A stretch of DNA of 55,850 bases from NCBI GenBank assembly GCA_964469165.1, contig CAYXXZ010000009.1, forward strand, positions 1-55,850, read 5' to 3'. The stretch comes from CAYXXZ01 sp964469165. GTDB lineage: Bacteria; Pseudomonadota; Gammaproteobacteria; Pseudomonadales; Porticoccaceae. Every line of letters starts with the position of its first letter. Position 1 is the first letter of the stretch. The notes under the pieces are model-generated. The model was not told the DNA's origin and did not search any database. It saw nothing but the letters and a program-made list of their open reading frames with translations. Of this stretch, positions 6,954 to 17,199 are shown piece after piece. The position numbers and the translations under genes are program-made.

Positions 6954-8420
6954 ATGCAACACCATTACATCGTCAGGCTCTTTCCAGAAATCACCATCAA
7001 AAGCCAGCCGGTGCGCAAGCGCCTGACCCGCATGGTGCGGGAAAACCTGCGCAAGCTGCTGCGTCGCCTGGACCCAAACATCGTCGTGAGCCGCGACTGG
7101 GAGAAGATCGATGTCTGGTTGCCGGAGGATGGCGAAGCGCTTTGTCCGCTGGTGGAGGACGTGCTCGCCAACACGCCCGGCGTAGCCAAATTCTCGCGCG
7201 TGCGCACGTACCCGCTGGTGGGTCTCGATGATATGGCTGCCAAGGTCATGGCAGCCTGGAGTCAGCAACTGAAGGGCAAAACATTCTGCGTGCGTGTGCG
7301 GCGCCGCGGCGAGCAGGCGTTCAGCTCGATGGAAGCCGAGCGCTTCATCGGTGCGGCGCTGCTTGCCAGTGGCGATACCGGCAAGGTGAATCTGCGCAAT
7401 CCCGAGGTGACGGTTACACTGGAAGTGCAGGGTGAAGAATTCCACCTCGTGGAGGAGGCGCGCTCCGGTCTCGGCGGTTTCCCGATCGGTTCCCAGGACG
7501 GCGTGCTGTCACTGATCTCGGGGGGATTCGATTCGACGGTTGCCAGCTATCTGACCATGAAGCGCGGCTTGCTGACGCATTTCTGTTTTTTCAATCTCGG
7601 CGGGCGCGCCCACGAACTCGGCGTCAAGGAAGTGGCCTACTACCTGTGGCAGAAGTACGGCGCGTCACACCGTGTACGCTTCATCACGGTACCGTTCGAG
7701 GGCGTGGTGGCTGAAATTCTCACCAAGGTGGACGATGCCCACATGGGCGTGGTGCTCAAACGCATGATGTTTCGCGCCGCGGAGCAGGTGGGGCGGGGGC
7801 TCAGCGTCAACGCGCTGGTGTCCGGCGAGAGTGTGGCCCAGGTGTCGAGCCAGACGCTGGTCAATCTGCGGGTCATCGATGAGGCGACCGAGATGCTGAC
7901 ACTGCGCCCTCTGGCGGTGATGGACAAGGGCGACATCATTGCCACGGCGCGCGCCATCGGCACCGAAAAGTTCGCCGCCAACATGCCGGAATATTGCGGG
8001 GTGATCTCGGTGCGGCCCACGACGCGGGCGCGCCGCGAGCGGGTGCTGGCCGAGGAGGCCGCGTTCGACATGGCGGTGCTCGACAAGGCCATCGCCGAGC
8101 GGCGCGAGGAAAACATCGATGCGCTGGTCATGGATCCGGGCACAGCCGGGCCGGGCGTGGCCATTCACGGTTTGCCGCGCCCCGGTATGATCATCGTCGA
8201 TATTCGTCACCCGGACGAGATTCAGCGCAGTCCGCTGCGCGCCGGCAGTGCGCAGATCATCGAAATTCCCTTTTTTGAACTGGACAAGGCGGTCGCCGAC
8301 CTCGATGGTGCCAAGGAGTACCTGCTCTACTGCGACCGCGGCGTGATGAGCCGCCTGCACGCGGAGCTGCTGCGGGAAAAAGGCATCGCCAATATCGGCG
8401 TCTATCGGCCTGCCAATTGA
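6954..8420 (+). CDS. thiI: tRNA 4-thiouridine synthetase / thiazole sulfur carrier ThiI
   Basis: 488 residues. Transfers persulfide sulfur (from IscS) to U8 of tRNA and contributes sulfur to thiazole synthesis. Domains: N-terminal ferredoxin-like region, THUMP (about 60-165), PP-loop ATP pyrophosphatase with SGGFDSTVASYL (about residue 180), and a C-terminal rhodanese domain. Both working cysteines are present: C348 in PEYCGVIS and the persulfide C460 in YCDRGVMSR. The gene is divergent from glnA and monocistronic in appearance, with typA 214 bp downstream on the same strand. Confidence 0.97.
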   Translation: MQHHYIVRLFPEITIKSQPVRKRLTRMVRENLRKLLRRLDPNIVVSRDWEKIDVWLPEDGEALCPLVEDVLANTPGVAKFSRVRTYPLVGLDDMAAKVMAAWSQQLKGKTFCVRVRRRGEQAFSSMEAERFIGAALLASGDTGKVNLRNPEVTVTLEVQGEEFHLVEEARSGLGGFPIGSQDGVLSLISGGFDSTVASYLTMKRGLLTHFCFFNLGGRAHELGVKEVAYYLWQKYGASHRVRFITVPFEGVVAEILTKVDDAHMGVVLKRMMFRAAEQVGRGLSVNALVSGESVAQVSSQTLVNLRVIDEATEMLTLRPLAVMDKGDIIATARAIGTEKFAANMPEYCGVISVRPTTRARRERVLAEEAAFDMAVLDKAIAERREENIDALVMDPGTAGPGVAIHGLPRPGMIIVDIRHPDEIQRSPLRAGSAQIIEIPFFELDKAVADLDGAKEYLLYCDRGVMSRLHAELLREKGIANIGVYRPAN

Positions 8421-8528
8421 GGGTTTGTGAGCGTTCGAGTAGGAAGCTTCCCTCTCGAACGGCGATGCTCCCACGTCGTCCATTGCGCCTTCGCAACGGC
8501 GGGTTTCCGTGGGCAAAAAAAAGTCTGC

Positions 8529-8534
8529 TATAAT
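8529..8534 (+). promoter_or_regulatory. Possible -10 element of typA
   Basis: Perfect TATAAT about 100 bp upstream of the chosen typA start, in the gap after thiI. A convincing -35 box is not visible. Confidence 0.4.
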
Positions 8535-8634
8535 CCGCGACCATTTTTCCTCTCTCCTCCCGATCAGGGGCCTTTAAATGCACGCGCACCGCGGTGTGCG
8601 GATTCTCATGAGCCTACCCATGACCCAAAGAAAT

Positions 8635-10467
<1,833 letters not shown>

Positions 10468-10711
10468 GTCGAAAGGCCGGGCTGCGGGCTTGCTCAAGGA
10501 ATAACAAAGTGAGGCCGCAGCCTGGGGGTGCGGCCACTGTGCCGAAGTGATGTGTCTGCCTCCACGCCTGGGTCGAGGCAGACGATCCCGCGAGCCCTGC
10601 CATGTCACTGCGGCCAGGTTGGGTTACACTTCGCCGTCCAAACTTACATGCCAGCACTTGTAGGGTTCGGGGCCAGCGCGCCTGGGCCACGCAATTTCAT
10701 GGAGAGCTACA

Positions 10712-11797
10712 GTGACGGATCCGAGCCAAGCCGAAGGCGCTCGCCCACATGTCGTGGAGCCCAGCGACGGCGAACTGAACGCAGAGGCGCGGGAAAGCCG
10801 CTTCGTTTTTTACGCCATGTTGTCTTTTGCCGGATTGACGGCAATTTTCTCCGCGTTCAATTTCAGCCTCGGCCAGATGCAGACGGCCTCCGTACTGGCC
10901 TGTGTCGGCATGCTGGTGCTTGTCGGTGTTCTGGCGCAGATATTGTCGGGCCTGCGCCCCTGGGTGCGGCGCTACTACGGCTTCTGCGGTCTCGCCCCCT
11001 ATATCTATCTGATCCTGCGCGGCGACATCGAACAGATGGGGCTGCTCGGCGCGCTGGTTCTGGTGCCCGGCTTTCCCATCGTGCTGCGCTGGCGTCTCGG
11101 CGCAGCCTTTCTCGGCCCCATGCTGGTGTTCACCGGCGTGGTATTCATCGCGGATTGGTATCTCGACCCGGCCCAGGCCTTTCCCACCATGGCCGAACTG
11201 AAGTTCATCATCAGTTTTGCGGGTCTTGCCGGTCTCTCGCTGGGCGTGGTGTACAACTTCGAAATGGCATTCGCCCAGGTAGTGCAATCCAGGCGCCGGA
11301 TCCGCGAACTGGCGTACCGGGATCCGCTCACGGATCTGCCCAACCGCAAGGCGGTGGAGGATCTACTTGACCACCGCTGGGACGAATTTCGCCGCAGCGG
11401 CCACAAATTCGCGATTCTGATATGCAACCTGGACAATTTTCGCGAGATCAACGAGCAGTTCGGCAGGGATTTCGGTGACGGTGTGCTGGTACGTGTGGCC
11501 AATGTGCTTACCAAGGGACTGCGCGGTCAGGATGTGATCACGCGCTGGAGCGGTGACGAGTTTCTCATCATGCTGCCGGGGCAATCGCTGCTGTCGGCAG
11601 AAAAAGTGGCGCAGCGCCTGTGCCGCCGGATCGAAGATATCCAACTGGCCATGTTCGGCGTGCCGGTGCCCGTCACCGCCAGTATCGGCGTCGCGGCGGT
11701 GGAAGGCGCTCCCAATCAACAGGACATGATGCGACAGCTCAAGACGGGCTTGGCGCGTGCGAAAAGCCGCGGCAAGAACCGGGTGGCGATGGCTTGA
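10712..11797 (+). CDS. Membrane-anchored GGDEF-domain protein
   Basis: 361 residues. The N-terminal half holds about six hydrophobic segments (about residues 31-190); the C-terminal half is a GGDEF domain (putative diguanylate cyclase). The signature is SGDEF (280-284), preceded at the correct distance by an inhibitory-site RxxD (RGQD, 271-274). DLPNRK, N247 and the GD of FGRDFGD are kept. The first metal-binding Asp of the usual DxDxFK motif is Asn (N239 in NLDNFREIN) and the usual Lys is Arg, so activity is doubtful. GTG start with GGAG 7 nt upstream. It is convergent with tag across a heptamer-repeat element. Confidence 0.88.
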   Translation: MTDPSQAEGARPHVVEPSDGELNAEARESRFVFYAMLSFAGLTAIFSAFNFSLGQMQTASVLACVGMLVLVGVLAQILSGLRPWVRRYYGFCGLAPYIYLILRGDIEQMGLLGALVLVPGFPIVLRWRLGAAFLGPMLVFTGVVFIADWYLDPAQAFPTMAELKFIISFAGLAGLSLGVVYNFEMAFAQVVQSRRRIRELAYRDPLTDLPNRKAVEDLLDHRWDEFRRSGHKFAILICNLDNFREINEQFGRDFGDGVLVRVANVLTKGLRGQDVITRWSGDEFLIMLPGQSLLSAEKVAQRLCRRIEDIQLAMFGVPVPVTASIGVAAVEGAPNQQDMMRQLKTGLARAKSRGKNRVAMA

Positions 11798-11803
11798 TTC
11801 TGG

Positions 11804-11954
11804 GTCGGACGTCTGACGCTTGACGTCTGACGCTTTAAAAAGAGTGGCTTCACCATGGGCCGGCTTCGATCGGCTCCCGATGCGTAGTTAGCTCCGCAAT
11901 AAATTGTGGCACGCTCCCGTCTTGGCGTCAGACGTCAGACGTCAAGCGTCAGAC
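11804..11954. repeat. Heptamer inverted-repeat element H1 (between dgc and tag)
   Basis: Left arm 11804-11831 is four 7-bp units of the types GTCTGAC, GCTTGAC and GTCGGAC. Right arm 11927-11954 is four units in the opposite orientation (GTCAGAC, GTCAAGC). The arms can pair as a long stem with a ~95-bp loop. The stop codon of tag (11942-11944) lies inside the right arm, and the left arm starts 7 bp after the GGDEF gene stop. Confidence 0.8.
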
Positions 11955-12547
11955 ACTCCACCCACTTCCAAATGCCGAAAGCAGTCCACCACATGATCAT
12001 TGACCATGCCCATCGCCTGCATGTGGGCATAGCACACCGTCGAGCCCATGAAGCGGAAGCCGCGCTTTTTCAGATCCTTGCTGATAGTGTCCGACAGGGG
12101 TGTCGTTGCCGGCACTTCGCTGAGATCCTGCCAGCGGTTGACGATGGGCTGCCCGTCGCTGAAAGTCCAGAAGTAATCACTGAAGCTGCCGTATTGGGCC
12201 TGGATGTCGAGAAAGCTGCGCGCGTTGCCGATGGTCGCTTCGATTTTCATGCGGTTCCTGACGATACCGGCGTCATTCATCAGGCGTGCAACACTGCGGC
12301 TGTTGTAACGCGCGATTTTTTCGGCATTGAAGCCGTCGAAGGCGCGCCGATAGTTTTCCCGTTTTCGCAGGATGGTGATCCAGGACAGCCCGGCCTGGGC
12401 GCTTTCCAGCACGATGAACTCGAAAAGCTTGGCGTCGTCCCGGCAGGGCAGGCCCCACTCCTTGTCGTGGTAGTCCATGTAGAGTTCGCTGCCCAGGCAC
12501 CAGCCGCAACGGGCGGGCTGGGGCTGAGGGGGGGTGCCGGCTTTCAT
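11942..12547 (-). CDS. tag: DNA-3-methyladenine glycosylase I
   Basis: 201 residues. Base-excision glycosylase releasing N3-methyladenine from DNA. HhH-superfamily fold with a structural zinc site: Cys in RCGWC, His in YHDKEWG, and the His/Cys pair of NDHVVDCF near the C-terminus. The catalytic-region block LFEFIVLESAQAGLSWITIL is intact. Start at 12547 has AGGAG 8 nt upstream; the open frame to 12646 would overlap the divergent pip promoter. The last residues SDA and the stop codon are encoded by the heptamer repeat H1, so the native C-terminus has probably been altered by the repeat. Confidence 0.95.
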   Translation of the reverse strand: MKAGTPPQPQPARCGWCLGSELYMDYHDKEWGLPCRDDAKLFEFIVLESAQAGLSWITILRKRENYRRAFDGFNAEKIARYNSRSVARLMNDAGIVRNRMKIEATIGNARSFLDIQAQYGSFSDYFWTFSDGQPIVNRWQDLSEVPATTPLSDTISKDLKKRGFRFMGSTVCYAHMQAMGMVNDHVVDCFRHLEVGGVSDA

Positions 12548-12648
12548 CGCTGTCTCCTGGCGGTTTTTGTCGCTACTATAGGCGGCTGGGAGCCAGTGGA
12601 TCAATCGATCCGTCGCTGGCGGGTACGGAGAACGATACGGTAACAACC

Positions 12649-13599
12649 ATGCGCACGCTTTATCCGCAGATACGCCCGAACACCACCCTGATGCTGGACG
12701 TTGGTGATGGCCACAGGTTGTATGTGGAGGAATGCGGCAAACCCGACGGCCTGCCCGTGCTGTTCGTGCACGGCGGCCCCGGCGGTGGCTGCCGGGAAGC
12801 GGACCGCTGTTTTTTCGATCCGGAAAAATATCGCATCATTCTCTTCGATCAGCGCGGTTGTGGCCGCTCCACGCCACACGGTGCGCTCGATGCCAACACC
12901 ACGGAGCATCTGCTCGCCGATATTGAATTGCTGCGCAGCCATCTCGCTGTCGAGCGCTGGCTGGTGTTCGGCGGCTCCTGGGGTTCGACCCTGTCGCTGC
13001 TGTATGCGCAGGCGCACCCGGAGCGTGTGCTGGGGCTGGTCCTGCGCGGTATTTTTCTGTGTCGCGAGCGGGACATCCAGTGGTTCTACCAATCCGGCGC
13101 CGGTTACATTTTTCCGGATTACTGGAAGGATTTCGTGGCCCAGATTCCTCCCCATGAGCGCGACGACATGGTATCGGCCTACTATCGCCAGCTCACCAGC
13201 GACAACGAGATCGAACGCATGGGCGCCGCCAAGGCCTGGTCGCTGTGGGAAGGGCGCTGCGCGACGCTGCATCCCAACGCTGCGGTGGTCAACCATTTCG
13301 CCAGCCCCCGTTTCGCGCTGGCGCTGGCACGTATCGAGGCTCACTATTTCATCAACGGTTGCTTCATTCGCGCCAACCAGATTCTGGAGGATGCGGACAA
13401 GCTCAAGGATATCCCCGGCGTCATGGTTCATGGTCGCTACGACATCGTGTGCCCCGTCGAGCAGGCGCTGGCACTGGCCGATGTCTGGCCCGGTGCCCAG
13501 CTGGACATCATCCGCGACGCCGGACATGCGTCGTCCGAACCGGGAATCGTCGATGCCCTTGTCAGGGCCACCGACGCCATGGCGCTACGTTTCGCCTGA
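12649..13599 (+). CDS. pip: Proline iminopeptidase
   Basis: 316 residues, alpha/beta-hydrolase of peptidase family S33 that removes N-terminal proline from peptides. The oxyanion HGGPGGG motif is near residue 42, the nucleophile elbow GGSWGS near residue 110, the acid is likely in HGRYDIVCP, and the base His in DAGHASSEPG. Cytosolic, no signal peptide. The stop codon overlaps the dtd start by one base (TGATG), so the two genes are translationally coupled. Confidence 0.94.
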   Translation: MRTLYPQIRPNTTLMLDVGDGHRLYVEECGKPDGLPVLFVHGGPGGGCREADRCFFDPEKYRIILFDQRGCGRSTPHGALDANTTEHLLADIELLRSHLAVERWLVFGGSWGSTLSLLYAQAHPERVLGLVLRGIFLCRERDIQWFYQSGAGYIFPDYWKDFVAQIPPHERDDMVSAYYRQLTSDNEIERMGAAKAWSLWEGRCATLHPNAAVVNHFASPRFALALARIEAHYFINGCFIRANQILEDADKLKDIPGVMVHGRYDIVCPVEQALALADVWPGAQLDIIRDAGHASSEPGIVDALVRATDAMALRFA

Positions 13600-14036
13600 T
13601 GCGTGCCCTGATCCAGCGGGTGAGCGAGGCATCGGTCACCGTCGAGGGCGAGATTGTCGGTCGTATCGGGCGCGGCATTCTGGTATTGCTGGGCGTCGAG
13701 AAGGGAGACGACCTGGCCGCCTGCCATCGTCTCGCGGAAAAAGTCATCAGCTACCGGATTTTTCCCGATGAAGCAGGGCGCATGAACAGAAGCGTCAAGG
13801 GCATCGGTGGCGGTGTACTGGTAGTGTCGCAGTTCACATTGGTGGCAGACACCCGCAAAGGTCTGCGCCCCAGTTTCACCCCGGCGGCCGACCCCGGCGA
13901 TGCCGAGGCGCTGTATCGCGCCTTCGTCGCTCACATCGAACCTCAGTTGACGGAAACTGCCACCGGACGCTTCGGTGCAGATATGCAGGTGGCGCTGATC
14001 AACGACGGACCGGTAACGTTTTTGGTTGATGTTTGA
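13599..14036 (+). CDS. dtd: D-aminoacyl-tRNA deacylase
   Basis: 145 residues, exactly the family length. Hydrolyses D-aminoacyl-tRNA (and Gly-tRNA-Ala), protecting translation from D-amino acids. The two signature motifs are present: SQFTLVAD (about residue 78) and NDGPVTFLVD (about 135), which carries the cross-subunit GP motif variant typical of bacterial DTD. Starts inside the pip stop codon. The end of the gene runs straight into the heptamer element H2. Confidence 0.96.
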   Translation: MRALIQRVSEASVTVEGEIVGRIGRGILVLLGVEKGDDLAACHRLAEKVISYRIFPDEAGRMNRSVKGIGGGVLVVSQFTLVADTRKGLRPSFTPAADPGDAEALYRAFVAHIEPQLTETATGRFGADMQVALINDGPVTFLVDV

Positions 14037-14037
14037 A

Positions 14038-14276
14038 GCTGGACGTCTGACGCTGGACGCTTTTGGAGCGTGATTGCATATGAGTTGTAAGCCGGGGTTG
14101 CGCGTGTAGGGGCAATTCATGAATTGCCCCTACGGTATGCAGCGAGAACCAGCGGTCAGAGTTATGGCTTATAGCTTTCTTCGCCTCACGCACGTTAATA
14201 GCAGCAATTCCCAACTATGTAACGCACCCGCGATCCAAAGCGTCAGACGTCAGACGTCCAGCATCAGACATCAAAC
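14038..14276. repeat. Nested heptamer inverted-repeat element H2 (between dtd and pfp)
   Basis: Outer arms: 14038-14058 (units GCTGGAC, GTCTGAC) and 14242-14276 (five inverted units, GTCAGAC, GTCCAGC, ATCAGAC, ATCAAAC). Inner arms: 14084-14104 (GTTGTAA, GCCGGGG) and 14155-14175 (GTCAGAG, TTATGGC, TTATAGC). The 28-bp palindrome at 14106 sits in the middle. The pfp stop codon (14264-14266) lies inside the outer right arm, so repeats fill the whole intergenic region. Confidence 0.75.
14106..14133. repeat. 28-bp palindromic GTAG repeat, copy 3
   Basis: Perfect copy of the palindrome at 1562-1589, here nested inside the heptamer element H2. Confidence 0.85.
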
Positions 14277-15526
14277 CTCTGCGCCAGCTTTTTTTCCAAT
14301 AGCTGCAATTTCAGCCGCGCGTATGCCGGCACGCCGTTGTGGTAGGGGGGGTAGTCTTCGCCCTGGATCAGGGGCGCGAGATAGGCGCGGCCTCGTTCGC
14401 TGATGCCGTAGCCGTCCTCGCTGATGTAGTCGGCGGGCATCATTTTTTCCACGTTTGCGACCTGGTCGAGCGGCGCTTCGCCGAGGCTCCAGCGGTAGTC
14501 GCTGCCGGCGGCGCGTTCGATGGTGACCATGACCGCGTTCTTGCCCGCCAGCGCGTATTCCACGGCAGCCTGGCCGACAGCATAGGCTTGCTCAACATCG
14601 GTTGCCGACGCGATATGGCGTGCAGAGCGCTGCAGATAATCGGCGAGAGCCCAGTGATACTTGTAGCCCAGCTGTTCCTTGACCATCGCCGCCAGGGTTG
14701 GTGCAACGCCGCCCAGTTGCTTGTGGCCAAAGGCGTCGGTGGTGCCGGAGTCGGCAAGGAAGGTGCCGTCCCCGTACTGCGTGCCCTCGGAGGCGACGAT
14801 CACGCAATAACCCTTGTCTTCCACGGTCTGCTTGACCCTGGCCAGGAACCGCTCGCGCTCGAAGGGCACTTCGGGAAACAGAATGATGTGCGGCGGGTCG
14901 CCGGCGCGTTGCGCAGCAAGCCCGCCCGCAGCGGCGATCCATCCGGCGTGGCGGCCCATCACTTCGAGAATGAATACCTTTGTAGAGGTTTCACACATGG
15001 ACGCTACGTCGAGGCTCGCCTCCATGGTGGACACGGCCACATATTTGGCAACGGAACCAAACCCAGGGCAGTTGTCGGTAAACGGCAGGTCGTTGTCCAC
15101 GGTCTTGGGTACGTGGATGGCCTGAATGGGGTAGCCCATTGTTTCCGACAGCTGTGAAACCTTGAGGCAGGTATCGGCGGAATCGCCGCCACCGTTGTAG
15201 AAAAAATAGCCGATGTTGTGCGCGCGAAACACCTGGATCAGGCGCTCGTACTCGGCGCGGTTCTGCTCCAGGCTTTTCAGTTTGTAGCGGCACGAGCCGA
15301 ATGCGCCCGCAGGGGTGTGGCGCAGGGCGGCGATGGCTTCGGCGGATTCCAGGCTCGTGTCGATCAGCTCTTCCCGCAGTGCTCCGATAATACCGTTCTT
15401 GCCCGCATAGACTGTGCCGATCCTGTCGCCGTGGCGGCGCGCCGTTTCGATGACGCCGCAGGCGCTGGCGTTGATGACGGCGGTGACACCACCGGACTGG
15501 GCGTAAAAGGCGTTTTTGATGGGCAT
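14264..15526 (-). CDS. pfp: Pyrophosphate-dependent 6-phosphofructokinase
   Basis: 420 residues. Reversible phosphorylation of fructose 6-phosphate, predicted to use PPi rather than ATP: the nucleotide loop reads GGGDS (112-116), placing Asp where ATP enzymes have Gly, and the catalytic motif is PKTVDND with the Lys typical of PPi enzymes. Also visible: MGRHAGWIA and the SEGT motif. The ATG at 15526 starts the conserved MPIKNAFYAQSGGVTAVIN; its Shine-Dalgarno is poor. The C-terminal RFDV and stop codon fall in the heptamer repeat H2. PPi-PFKs of this type occur in methanotrophs and sulfur-oxidising autotrophs, where they also serve the Calvin cycle; that use here is inference. Confidence 0.92.
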   Translation of the reverse strand: MPIKNAFYAQSGGVTAVINASACGVIETARRHGDRIGTVYAGKNGIIGALREELIDTSLESAEAIAALRHTPAGAFGSCRYKLKSLEQNRAEYERLIQVFRAHNIGYFFYNGGGDSADTCLKVSQLSETMGYPIQAIHVPKTVDNDLPFTDNCPGFGSVAKYVAVSTMEASLDVASMCETSTKVFILEVMGRHAGWIAAAGGLAAQRAGDPPHIILFPEVPFERERFLARVKQTVEDKGYCVIVASEGTQYGDGTFLADSGTTDAFGHKQLGGVAPTLAAMVKEQLGYKYHWALADYLQRSARHIASATDVEQAYAVGQAAVEYALAGKNAVMVTIERAAGSDYRWSLGEAPLDQVANVEKMMPADYISEDGYGISERGRAYLAPLIQGEDYPPYHNGVPAYARLKLQLLEKKLAQRFDV

Positions 15527-15615
15527 GAGGAGGGATCTTGGCCTGGAAATGTCGCGGGCATGATACTCGAATACTGTTACCAATGCACAAACGGGAGGCG
15601 GGTGCTAGGGGTGCT

Positions 15616-15689
15616 TGTAGGAGCCTGCCCGCAGGCGACCGTATGCCGTGCGCTCCGATGGTTGTGTCGCCTGCAGGCAGGCTCCTACA
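15616..15689. repeat. REPIN-like inverted repeat, TGTAGGAGCCTGCC family, copy 1
   Basis: 24-bp arms 15616-15639 and 15666-15689 (one mismatch) around a 26-bp loop. Each arm contains a GTAG lead followed by its own short palindrome, like the Pseudomonas TGTAGGAGCG-type REPs. A second copy is at 17839-17900. Confidence 0.8.
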
Positions 15690-15711
15690 GGTTACGGATG
15701 ATGCGTCGGTT

Positions 15712-15799
15712 GGAGATTGGGGTCAGAGTAAAAACTCGCTGTCAAACCGTGCGAATCGTTGGAATCGCCATGCGAGTTTTTACTCTGACCCCAATCTCC
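15712..15799. repeat. Perfect 28-bp inverted repeat upstream of mpl
   Basis: Arms 15712-15739 and 15772-15799 are perfect reverse complements (contain GGGGTCAGAGTAAAAACTC) around a 32-bp loop. MITE-like. The right arm ends immediately before a TATAAT, so the element supplies the -35 region of the presumed mpl promoter. With the preceding REPIN it accounts for the 307-bp gap between pfp and mpl. Confidence 0.85.
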
Positions 15800-15805
15800 T
15801 ATAAT
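15800..15805 (+). promoter_or_regulatory. Possible -10 element of mpl
   Basis: Perfect TATAAT 28 bp before the mpl start. With a 17-bp spacer the -35 hexamer is TTTTTA, inside the adjacent inverted repeat. Tentative. Confidence 0.4.
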
Positions 15806-15833
15806 CCGCCAAACGTTCCGGTACTGATGTTGT

Positions 15834-17198
15834 ATGCACATTCATATTCTCGGCATTTGCGGCACTTTCATGGGCAGTCTCGCACAGCTGGCCAAGGCTG
15901 CGGGGCACCGCGTTTCCGGTTGTGATGCCAATGTCTATCCGCCCATGAGCACGCAGCTGGCCAATGCGGGGATCGAATTGATCGAGGGTTTCGATCCGGC
16001 ACAGCTCGAGCCCGCGCCCGATCTGGTGGTGGTGGGCAATGCCATGAGCCGCGGCAATCCGTGCGTCGAATACATGCTCGACAAGGGCCTGGCCTACACC
16101 TCTGGCCCTCAGTGGCTGGGAGATTTTTTTCTGCGCGACAAATGGGTGCTGGCGGTGGCCGGCACCCACGGCAAGACCACGACCGCGTCCATGCTGGCGT
16201 GGATTCTCGAGTATGCGGGGATGGCGCCGGGTTACCTGATCGGCGGCGTGCCGGGCAATTTCGCGACGTCGGCGCGGGTTGGTGATACTCCGTTTTTCGT
16301 GGTGGAGGCGGATGAATACGACACGGCGTTTTTCGACAAGCGCTCCAAGTTTCTCCACTACCATGCGCGCACGGTGATTCTCAACAACCTGGAATACGAC
16401 CACGCCGACATCTTTCCCGATCTCGCCGCGATCCAGACCCAGTTCCATCATCTGATACGTACCGTGCCGAGCCAGGGGTTGATCATTCACCCACAGGCGG
16501 ACGCGAATTTGCAGGCGGTGCTGGAAAAGGGTTGCTGGACAGCCACGGAAACCCTCGGCCCGGACGGCTGGCGGGCGCGTGTCGTGGAAGCCGACGGCAG
16601 TGTCTTCCAGGTGTTTCTTGGCGACGAGGATTGTGGCGAGGTGCGCTGGCCGCTCAGCGGGGCGCACAACGTCGACAACGCCCTGGCGGCCATCGCCGCC
16701 GCGCGCCATGCCGGGGTGAGGCCGCAAACGGCCTGTGCGGCGCTGTGCGAATTTGCCGGCGTGAAGCGGCGCATGGAAGTGTTGGGCGATATCGGCAATA
16801 TCCGCGTCTACGACGATTTCGCACATCACCCCACCGCCATTGCCAGCACCCTGGAGGGGCTGCGCAACCGAGTGGGCGCCGAGAAGATCATCGCCGTGCT
16901 CGAGCCGCGTTCGAACACCATGAAACTCGGGATTCATCGCGACTCTCTGGCCGCCTCCACCAAGGCTGCAGACCAGGTGTTGTGGTTTCAGCCCGATACC
17001 ATTGCCTGGTCGCTGGAAGAGGCCATCGCTGATGGTGCCCGCTCGCGGGTGATTGCCGATCTTTCCCACCTGGTGGCGGAAACCGTCGCCGCGGCTGGCG
17101 CCAGCGCGGAGCCCGCCCATGTGGTGATCATGAGCAACGGCGGTTTCATGGGCTTTCACGACAAACTGCTTGCGGCGTTGCGCGCGGAGAAGCGTTGA
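15834..17198 (+). CDS. mpl: UDP-MurNAc:L-Ala-gamma-D-Glu-meso-DAP ligase
   Basis: 454 residues. Cytosolic murein-recycling ligase that joins the released tripeptide to UDP-MurNAc. Mur-ligase architecture: N-terminal nucleotide-fold (MHIHILGICGTFMGSLAQLA), central ATPase with P-loop GTHGKTTTASMLAW (about residue 110), the NNLEYDHADIF motif, and a C-terminal domain with DDFAHHPTAI. These are the Mpl rather than MurC signatures. One base separates its stop codon from the ubiX start, so the two genes form an operon. Confidence 0.96.
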   Translation: MHIHILGICGTFMGSLAQLAKAAGHRVSGCDANVYPPMSTQLANAGIELIEGFDPAQLEPAPDLVVVGNAMSRGNPCVEYMLDKGLAYTSGPQWLGDFFLRDKWVLAVAGTHGKTTTASMLAWILEYAGMAPGYLIGGVPGNFATSARVGDTPFFVVEADEYDTAFFDKRSKFLHYHARTVILNNLEYDHADIFPDLAAIQTQFHHLIRTVPSQGLIIHPQADANLQAVLEKGCWTATETLGPDGWRARVVEADGSVFQVFLGDEDCGEVRWPLSGAHNVDNALAAIAAARHAGVRPQTACAALCEFAGVKRRMEVLGDIGNIRVYDDFAHHPTAIASTLEGLRNRVGAEKIIAVLEPRSNTMKLGIHRDSLAASTKAADQVLWFQPDTIAWSLEEAIADGARSRVIADLSHLVAETVAAAGASAEPAHVVIMSNGGFMGFHDKLLAALRAEKR

Positions 17199-17199
17199 C

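Noticed and set aside
6771..7445. 224-codon frame on the minus strand across the thiI start
   Set aside because: Antisense to the conserved N-terminus of ThiI and containing the palindrome; no family pattern.
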